Made by a program: the position numbers and the translations under genes
NCBI GenBank assembly: GCA_012511185.1
Contig: JAAZGN010000011.1
Span: 1 to 7,152, forward strand
Direction of reading: 5' to 3'
Length of the DNA stretch: 7,152 nucleotides
Source of the DNA: Clostridiaceae bacterium
GTDB taxonomy: Bacteria; Bacillota; Clostridia; Saccharofermentanales; DTU023
Notes under the pieces: generated by a model
Database searches by the model: none
Told to the model about the DNA's origin: nothing
What the model saw: the letters and a program-made list of their open reading frames with translations, nothing else
Shown: one piece after another, positions 1-5,071 of the stretch
Numbering within the stretch: position 1 is the stretch's first letter
Layout of the letters: every line of letters starts with the position of its first letter

Positions 1-1
1 G

Positions 2-52
2 CCCTACCCCTTCCTTATTTTCTTATCCAGGAAAATCGGCAAGCTGCTTTAA
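2..52 (+). other. Possible end of the upstream ABC membrane domain, closed by in-frame TAA
   Basis: This short open stretch is in the same frame as the ATPase domain that follows and reads into TAA at 50-52. Its translation is hydrophobic and then basic (PYPFLIFLSRKIGKLL). This could be the end of the last transmembrane helix and the start of the linker to the ATPase domain. One base change (CAA to TAA, Gln to stop) would explain the interruption, and so would a nearby frameshift. The stretch is too short to prove homology, and its spacing to the linker motif QQATAS looks longer than usual for the family. Confidence 0.35.
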
Positions 53-64
53 TCGGAATACGAC

Positions 65-1096
65 TTGGCCCAGCAGGCGACCGCCTCCATGGACCGGGTC
101 CAGGAAATCTGGGACTGGCGCGAGGAGATCCTCGATCCTCCGGACGCCATCACCTGTGAATCGATCGGTGACATCACCTTCGATCATTTTTCTTTTTGCT
201 GGCCCGGCCAGACAGAACCTGTCCTGAAGGATCTGTCCTTCACCATCCGTCAGGGGATGACGGTCGGCCTTGTCGGCCGCGTCGGGTCGGGGAAGACCGC
301 CCTCTTGAAGCAAATCCTGCGCTTTTATCCCCAGGAGTCCGACCTGCCGGCGGAGTCTGTGGACGGCGACCTCCCTCCCCCGGCTGAACGCCTGCGCATT
401 CACGGCCTCCCCATCCGCCTCTTTGACAGAAGAAGCCTGAGGCGGCATATCGGCTACGTGCCACAGGAGAGCAACCTTTTTTCTCTCTCTGTCCGCGACA
501 ATATCCTCATGGGTGCCCGGTCGCAAACCGGTAGCTGGCCGCTCACAGAAGAGGATCACGACCGCGAAACCGCCTTCTGGAAAAGGCCATACAGGGCCAT
601 TGTCAAGGCGGTCGAGGAACGCGAGGCGGCATCCCCCGCCCCACCCCCCGTTTCAGACGAACTATTCGAACGCGTCATCCGGATCGCTGACTTCGCCAAA
701 GACATCGATGCTTTGCCCGAGGGGCTGGATACCTTGACCGGCGAACAGGGAATCGCACTCTCAGGCGGGCAAAAACAGCGCATCTCCATCGCCCGCGCCC
801 TCCTGGGCGATCCCGAGGTCCTGATCCTGGACGACTGTCTTTCGGCCGTTGACGCCATCACAGAGAAAAATGTACTTCAGGCCCTGGCTGAAGAGCGGGC
901 AGGTAAAACAAGCCTGGTCATCTCGCACCGGCTGTCGGCTGTCCGGGACGCTGATCTGATCCTGGTCCTGGAAGATGGTGCCATCGCCGCCCGGGGCACC
1001 CATGCGTCGCTGATGGCGGAAGGCGGCTGGTACGCCGAACAGTACGAATTGCAGCAGCTGGAAGAGCAAAGGACAACAGAGAAGGAGACCATCTAA
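65..1096 (+). CDS. ABC exporter subunit, ATPase domain with degenerate catalytic site (5' part missing or interrupted)
   Basis: This is the nucleotide-binding half of an ABC exporter subunit, which should power export across the cytoplasmic membrane with the partner encoded next. Seen directly: linker motif QQATASMDRVQEIWD, Walker A GRVGSGKT (275-298), Q-loop Gln (464-466), LSGGQ signature (758-772), Walker B LILDD (821-835), D-loop SAVD and H-loop His (926-928). The catalytic Glu after Walker B is Asp (833-835), as in the degenerate-site subunit of heterodimers such as BmrC or TM287. Two insertions are present, about 14 residues before the Q-loop and about 45 residues (about 515-650) after it. 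A normal subunit has about 580 residues with six membrane helices; none is encoded here in frame after the TAA at 50-52. The TTG at 65 and the first ATG at 89 both lack a ribosome-binding site and lie inside the linker, so neither looks like a natural start. The substrate is unknown. Confidence 0.85.
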   Translation: MAQQATASMDRVQEIWDWREEILDPPDAITCESIGDITFDHFSFCWPGQTEPVLKDLSFTIRQGMTVGLVGRVGSGKTALLKQILRFYPQESDLPAESVDGDLPPPAERLRIHGLPIRLFDRRSLRRHIGYVPQESNLFSLSVRDNILMGARSQTGSWPLTEEDHDRETAFWKRPYRAIVKAVEEREAASPAPPPVSDELFERVIRIADFAKDIDALPEGLDTLTGEQGIALSGGQKQRISIARALLGDPEVLILDDCLSAVDAITEKNVLQALAEERAGKTSLVISHRLSAVRDADLILVLEDGAIAARGTHASLMAEGGWYAEQYELQQLEEQRTTEKETI

Positions 1097-1098
1097 TG
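1082..1098 (+). promoter_or_regulatory. Ribosome-binding site and stop/start overlap coupling the two ABC genes
   Basis: AAGGAG at 1082-1087 lies 8 bases before ATG 1096. The ATG shares one base with the TAA of the preceding gene (TAATG), so the two subunits are probably translated in a coupled way. Confidence 0.85.
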
Positions 1099-2865
1099 GA
1101 CAGGGAGCCTCAAATCAAAAGGCGGTCCAGTCTTTGGCGCCTTACCCGGTACGCCCGCTTCGCCATACCTTCCCTGGTAACCGGCTTCATTCTGACCGTC
1201 ATGACAGTTGGCCTGGATCTTGTGGGTCCCTACATTATTTCACGCATACTGGATGAGGAAATTGTCATCGGGAAGGGGATGCGGGATCCGCAAATTTTCT
1301 TGTATATGATCCTGCTTTACGCTGCTTGCCAGCTTATTGCGCTATTTCCACGCTATGGGGGCAACATATACACCCAAGAGGCAGCCAACCATATTTCGGC
1401 CATGATGCAGCAGGAGATTTTCAGCCATGTCCAGAAAATGCCAGTCGCTTACTTCGATACTCTGGCGGCGGGCACTGTCGTGTCGCGGATCACCAACGAC
1501 ACCAAGGCGGTCCGTGTCTTTTTCACCACGGTTCTGTCACGGCTGCTCATGGCAGGGATATACGCCTTTGGCATCCTCCTCAGCCTGCTCAGCCTTGACT
1601 GGCGGCTTTTCCTGATCGCCTCTGTCTCTTTCCCTGTCCTCTTCTTCCTCTTTCGGGATTTCCAAAAAAAATCCCTGAACTACAGCAGGAAATCCCGCAA
1701 GGGTATCAGCCGGCTCAATGCCAGCCTGAACGAGAACATCAACGGTATCGAGGTCATCCAGGCCTTTAACCGGGAACGCGACATGTATGACAGCTTCGGG
1801 CGCATCAATGACTATGTTTTCAGAAACGGGCTTGGTATGACGCGGCTTCACGCTTACAGCGGCTGGAATGCCACGGAAGCGCTGAACTATTCCATGTTCG
1901 CCCTGGCCCTCCTCTATTTCGGTCTTGGCAATATCACGGGTACCAACCTGGTCCCCATCGGCTCCCTTTACCTCTTTATTGACTACATGCTCAGGTTTTT
2001 CGGGCAGATGAACCAGGCCATGCAACATCTGGGCAACCTGGAGCGGGCGCGGGGCGCAGCTGACCATATCTTTGAACTCCTGGACCGCCAGGCACTCCCT
2101 GACGAAGGCGAAATGCTGGATCACATGGAGGGCGACGTCGCATTTGAAGGCATCACCTTCGCCTACAAAAAAGACGAAACCGTTCTCAAAAATGTCAGCT
2201 TTTCCGTCCCCCGCGGTGTGACGGCCGCCTTCGTCGGCCAGACCGGGGCCGGCAAATCGACCATCATGAATCTTCTCTTCTCCTTCTATGAACCGGAAGA
2301 AGGACGCATTCTGATCGACGGCCTCGACTTGAAGGCCTTGAACAAGCGGTCGGTGCGAAAGCACATGGCCATCGTCACCCAGGAGCCCTTCCTTTTTACA
2401 GGCACCATCGAATCCAACATCACCCTGGACCGTCCCGGCCTTGGCGCCGGGGACGCCCAGGCCGCGCTCATCGAGGTCGGGGGCGGCTCTTTTCTCGCCC
2501 GGCTTGCCGACGGGGTCAAAACGGAGGTGAGGGAACGTGGCAACGAGTTTTCCGCCGGAGAGCGCCAATTAATCTCCTTTGCCCGCGCGCTCGCACAGAA
2601 CCCCACGGTCCTCATTCTTGATGAAGCGACCTCCCATATCGACTCCGAAACGGAGGATATTATTCAAAAGGGTATCGAACGCCTGTCAAGGGGGCGCACG
2701 ACCCTGATTATTGCGCACCGGCTGTCAACCATCCGCCACGCCAGCCGGATCTACGTCCTCGATCAGGGCGGGATTGTTGAATCGGGCAGCCATGAAGAGC
2801 TGATGGCAAACCGGGGCATCTTCGCCGATATGGTGGCCATGCAGACACGTCAAAGCTGGAATTAG
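1096..2865 (+). CDS. Heterodimeric ABC exporter subunit, membrane domain fused to catalytic ATPase domain (BmrD/YheH-like)
   Basis: This is a complete 589-residue exporter half-transporter of normal family length. The membrane domain covers residues about 15-315, with hydrophobic helices near 24-47, 67-85, 146-166, 170-187, 264-282 and 286-304. The ATPase domain covers about 348-580: Walker A GQTGAGKST (381-389), Q-loop Q429, signature FSAGE (485-489), Walker B VLILDE with catalytic E510, D-loop SHID and H-loop H541. The signature departs from LSGGQ while the catalytic Glu is present. The preceding subunit shows the opposite, so the pair should form one working site (this Walker A/B with the partner's LSGGQ) and one degenerate site. 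Family knowledge places such pairs among multidrug, lipid or peptide exporters; the sequence does not identify a substrate. The start is supported by AAGGAG 8 bases upstream. A DUF2752 gene follows after 10 bases. Without an intact partner this subunit may not form its normal transporter. Confidence 0.95.
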   Translation: MDREPQIKRRSSLWRLTRYARFAIPSLVTGFILTVMTVGLDLVGPYIISRILDEEIVIGKGMRDPQIFLYMILLYAACQLIALFPRYGGNIYTQEAANHISAMMQQEIFSHVQKMPVAYFDTLAAGTVVSRITNDTKAVRVFFTTVLSRLLMAGIYAFGILLSLLSLDWRLFLIASVSFPVLFFLFRDFQKKSLNYSRKSRKGISRLNASLNENINGIEVIQAFNRERDMYDSFGRINDYVFRNGLGMTRLHAYSGWNATEALNYSMFALALLYFGLGNITGTNLVPIGSLYLFIDYMLRFFGQMNQAMQHLGNLERARGAADHIFELLDRQALPDEGEMLDHMEGDVAFEGITFAYKKDETVLKNVSFSVPRGVTAAFVGQTGAGKSTIMNLLFSFYEPEEGRILIDGLDLKALNKRSVRKHMAIVTQEPFLFTGTIESNITLDRPGLGAGDAQAALIEVGGGSFLARLADGVKTEVRERGNEFSAGERQLISFARALAQNPTVLILDEATSHIDSETEDIIQKGIERLSRGRTTLIIAHRLSTIRHASRIYVLDQGGIVESGSHEELMANRGIFADMVAMQTRQSWN

Positions 2866-2878
2866 GAGGAAGGGAATG
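2864..2878 (+). promoter_or_regulatory. Strong ribosome-binding site overlapping the upstream stop codon
   Basis: AGGAGG at 2864-2869 shares its first two bases with the TAG stop of the exporter gene and sits 6 bases before ATG 2876. It fixes the start of the DUF2752 gene and suggests translational coupling. Confidence 0.85.
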
Positions 2879-3376
2879 GCCGGCGGCAAGCACCGCGAAA
2901 AGAAGGAACAAGCTGGCAGGCCGGCGGGACGGGGCCGCTGGATGACGGTTCTGCTTCTTGGTCTTTTTCTCTTTTTTCTGATCGAGCTCCTGGGTTCGTC
3001 CTGCTTGTTCGCCAGAGTATTCGGCATCCCCTGCGCAGGTTGCGGGAGCAGCCGGGCGCTTTCCCTCCTTTTACAGGGCCGTTTTGGCGAGGCCTTACGC
3101 ATGCATCCGCTCATATTGGTCAGCCTGGCCCTCCTGCTTGCCATCCTGGTTTTCATTGTCATGAAGCTTTGGGCCATCCGCCAAGGCAAATCCTTCCAAC
3201 TGCCGCTTTCGCCGCGGGCGACCCGGACCATCCTCTTTTCCCTGATCGCTCTCTACCTTATTGTCTACCTGGTGCGGATGATTCTCTACTTTCCCCATAC
3301 GGAGCCCATGTGCTACAATCCCGATTCCGTTTGGGGGCGGCTGATCGCACTGATCCGGATCCTTGCCAGGCGCTGA
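2876..3376 (+). CDS. DUF2752 family membrane protein
   Basis: This is a 166-residue membrane protein of unknown function. The family mark is the sequence IPCAGCGSSRAL (residues 51-62), matching the CPGCGLTRA-type motif of DUF2752, followed by LLQGRFGEALRMHPL, the usual short segment leading into the next helix. Membrane helices are predicted by eye at about 24-44, 78-98 and 118-137. The first 22 residues are strongly basic (GGKHREKK and RPAGRGR), suggesting a cytoplasmic N-terminus by the positive-inside rule. C53 and C56 lie just after helix 1, so with that topology they would face outward. A third conserved-looking region, HTEPMCYNPDSVWGR, follows the last helix. The ATG at 2876 is chosen because of the strong AGGAGG; an inner ATG at 2942 has no good site. 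It is 10 bases behind the exporter gene and probably cotranscribed with it. A role with the exporter is an inference from position only. Confidence 0.88.
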   Translation: MAGGKHREKKEQAGRPAGRGRWMTVLLLGLFLFFLIELLGSSCLFARVFGIPCAGCGSSRALSLLLQGRFGEALRMHPLILVSLALLLAILVFIVMKLWAIRQGKSFQLPLSPRATRTILFSLIALYLIVYLVRMILYFPHTEPMCYNPDSVWGRLIALIRILARR

Positions 3377-3452
3377 TTGCATCGTTTTTCGCCGCTTTGA
3401 TCAGCCCGTGCCTCGTGGAGTATGCTTGACCTGTCAGCCGGTTTTTAACAAT

Positions 3453-3467
3453 GGAGGATTCATCATG
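3453..3467 (+). promoter_or_regulatory. Ribosome-binding site that sets the start of the FMN-binding protein
   Basis: GGAGGA at 3453-3458 lies 6 bases before ATG 3465. The open frame extends upstream to 3363, but that part overlaps the DUF2752 gene, has no such site and does not read like the family, so 3465 is preferred. Confidence 0.85.
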
Positions 3468-4988
3468 AGCTTTTCACCCCTTTTATCTTCAGCCTTCAAT
3501 GACACCAGCATGAGGAGCAAACACATCTCCCCCCTGTCGGGCATGTGTTCCTTTTGCAGCCAGGATTGTCCCGGCACCTGTGAAATCGCCTTGGCGGCGG
3601 TCCTTGGCAAGCAAACGGTTTACCCGACCAATACCGGCGCTAACCAGGTCGCATCCGAAAAGGATTACCCCTTCGATTTCTCGCATTTCAATATCAATGG
3701 ACGTGTATTTGGAGCAGTCGGGGCCGGTGAGACATACGAGGAAGCCAACATCTACCATGTCAATTTGAAAAGGTCGTATGGGCGCTTCAAGCCGGTTGAA
3801 ATGACCATGCCAATCATCCTGCCCGCCCTCATTAAACTGAACTGGCAGGACTATTTCAGCGGAGCCGCCATGGCCGGCGTCACCTGCGTGATCGGCGAGG
3901 AAGCCAGAGACAAGGATCCCCGCCTTGTCATTGAGGAGGGCCGGGTGGTTCATTTTCCCGCCCTGGAGGGGATGCTGGAAGCCTTCCGCCGCTATGACCG
4001 CGGCTATGGGCAGATTGTCCTCCAGTGCAATGTGGAGGATGACCTGCTGGTCATTCCTGAGTATGCGGCTGAAAAGTACGGCGTCAATGCCATCGAATTC
4101 AAGTTTGGCCAGAGCGCCAAGGGAACCCAGCCGGCGCGCCGGCTGCGCGGCAGGGCCGACGCCATCGAAAAGCAAAAAGCTGGCATGCTGGTGTTTCCCG
4201 ATCCTCTGGATCCGGCCATGGAAGAGCTGGACCGGCAGGGCAACTGCCCCGGTTTTTACTCCTACGCCCGGCTGCCCCTCTGGGATGAGTCCTACCTGAT
4301 CCCCCGGATCAGGGAACTAAGGGAGCTGGGGGTCACCAACATCTACCTGAAAATGGCAGGCTATGACAGAAAGGACCTTGAGAGGGTTTTAAGGATGGGC
4401 AGCGAGGCCGGGGTCGATATGATCACCTTCGACGGCGCGGGCGGAGGCACGGGCTACAGCCCCGCCAAAATGATGAACGAATGGGGTCTGCCCGCCATCC
4501 TGATACAGGAGGCCCTCCTGGGTATCGTCAAGAAGATGAAAGCGGAAAACCGCCCCCTCCCCGCCCTCACCATGACCGGTGGATTCAGCTCCGAGGATCA
4601 GGTTTTCAAGTCGCTGGCCCTGGGCGACGGAGCCGTCACTGCCGTGGGCCTGTGCCGTGCGGCCATGGCGGCAGCCATGACAGGGGAAAATGCGGGAAAA
4701 AGGATCAAGGAGGGCAAGATCCCCGGGATCTTCCAGCGCTTTGGGAGGACCGTGGAGGAGATTTATGCCGACCTGGCAGATCTGCGGTCCATTTACGGCA
4801 GGGAGGCTGACGGGTTTCCCCTGGGCGCTGTCGGTGTCTTCTCCTACCTCAGCAAGATTGCTTTCGGGCTCAAGCACCTGGCGGCCCTCAACCGCAAGTT
4901 CGACATCTCCCTGCTCGATCGAAGCGATTTGATCCCCTTGACCTGTCAGGCCAGGGAACTTCTGAAAGGGACGTGGTTTGACTCCTGA
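3465..4988 (+). CDS. FMN-binding glutamate synthase family protein with N-terminal four-cysteine motif
   Basis: This 507-residue, probably cytoplasmic flavoprotein matches the FMN/2-oxoglutarate-binding central domain of glutamate synthase (Pfam Glu_synthase, a TIM barrel). Recognised segments in order are: NWQDYFSGAAMAGV (126-139), GYGQIVLQCNVEDD (180-193), EFKFGQSAKGTQP (211-223), TFDGAGGGTGYSP (321-333), MMNEWGLP (336-343) and TMTGGFSSEDQV (369-380). It has no glutaminase domain and no beta-helix domain, and no small-subunit gene lies nearby. The [3Fe-4S] cluster Cys cluster that true glutamate synthases carry after the barrel is absent: only C397 lies in that region. Instead, C28, C31, C35 and C39 form CX2CX3CX3C near the N-terminus, followed by the stretch ASEKDYPFDFSHFNINGR (63-80) typical of the clostridial Cys-rich subgroup. 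The four Cys may bind a metal or Fe-S cluster (inference). The reaction is unknown, so calling it glutamate synthase would overstate the evidence. It could belong to the upstream operon by read-through across 88 bases. Confidence 0.93.
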   Translation: MSFSPLLSSAFNDTSMRSKHISPLSGMCSFCSQDCPGTCEIALAAVLGKQTVYPTNTGANQVASEKDYPFDFSHFNINGRVFGAVGAGETYEEANIYHVNLKRSYGRFKPVEMTMPIILPALIKLNWQDYFSGAAMAGVTCVIGEEARDKDPRLVIEEGRVVHFPALEGMLEAFRRYDRGYGQIVLQCNVEDDLLVIPEYAAEKYGVNAIEFKFGQSAKGTQPARRLRGRADAIEKQKAGMLVFPDPLDPAMEELDRQGNCPGFYSYARLPLWDESYLIPRIRELRELGVTNIYLKMAGYDRKDLERVLRMGSEAGVDMITFDGAGGGTGYSPAKMMNEWGLPAILIQEALLGIVKKMKAENRPLPALTMTGGFSSEDQVFKSLALGDGAVTAVGLCRAAMAAAMTGENAGKRIKEGKIPGIFQRFGRTVEEIYADLADLRSIYGREADGFPLGAVGVFSYLSKIAFGLKHLAALNRKFDISLLDRSDLIPLTCQARELLKGTWFDS

Positions 4989-5035
4989 CGGATCTTTTAT
5001 GCCGGAGCCAGTCCATGCGTGTGGTCAAAGGATTA

Positions 5036-5044
5036 TGCTAAAAT
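5036..5044 (+). promoter_or_regulatory. Candidate extended -10 promoter for the penicillin-binding protein gene
   Basis: TGCTAAAAT matches the extended -10 form TGnTATAAT with one mismatch in the hexamer. No good -35 box lies 16-18 bases upstream (5016-5021 reads TGCGTG), which is tolerated for extended -10 promoters. Transcription would begin near 5051, giving a leader of about 20 bases. The 83-base gap 4989-5071 shows no convincing terminator. Confidence 0.45.
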
Positions 5045-5056
5045 GGTGACACTTCA

Positions 5057-5062
5057 AGAGGG
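5057..5062 (+). promoter_or_regulatory. Ribosome-binding site for the penicillin-binding protein
   Basis: AGAGGG lies 9 bases before ATG 5072. It is a moderate site that supports this start over the in-frame ATGs at 5132 and 5324. The ATG at 5324 has AAGGAG only one base upstream, which is too close for normal use. Confidence 0.55.
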
Positions 5063-5071
5063 TTCGGGAAG

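Noticed and set aside
23..559. A 178-codon minus-strand open frame across the first ABC gene
   Set aside because: It is antisense to the linker, Walker A and Q-loop coding sequence and has no recognisable protein content.
1537..2568. A 343-codon open frame on the minus strand inside the second ABC gene
   Set aside because: It lies fully opposite a gene with all family motifs, its translation has no recognisable domain, and it is a by-product of codon bias on the + strand.
3352..3361. Perfect 10-base palindrome GATCCGGATC
   Set aside because: It lies inside the DUF2752 coding sequence, occurs once and is short enough to be chance.
3372..3405. Inverted repeat GCTGAT/ATCAGC after the DUF2752 gene as a terminator
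   Set aside because: The stem is only 6 pairs with a 22-base loop and no T-run follows.
3426..3452. TTGACC followed by AACAAT as a promoter for the FMN-binding protein
   Set aside because: The spacing of 15 is short, the -10 match is poor, and a start would fall inside the ribosome-binding site.
3363..3464. N-terminal extension of the FMN-binding protein to 3363
   Set aside because: It overlaps the DUF2752 gene, lacks a ribosome-binding site and does not resemble the family, whereas GGAGGA precedes ATG 3465.
3489..4175. A 228-codon minus-strand open frame inside the FMN-binding protein gene
   Set aside because: It is antisense to a well-conserved flavoprotein and has no family signature.
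3465..4988. Naming this gene as the glutamate synthase large subunit
   Set aside because: The glutaminase domain, the beta-helix domain and the [3Fe-4S] ligands are all missing.
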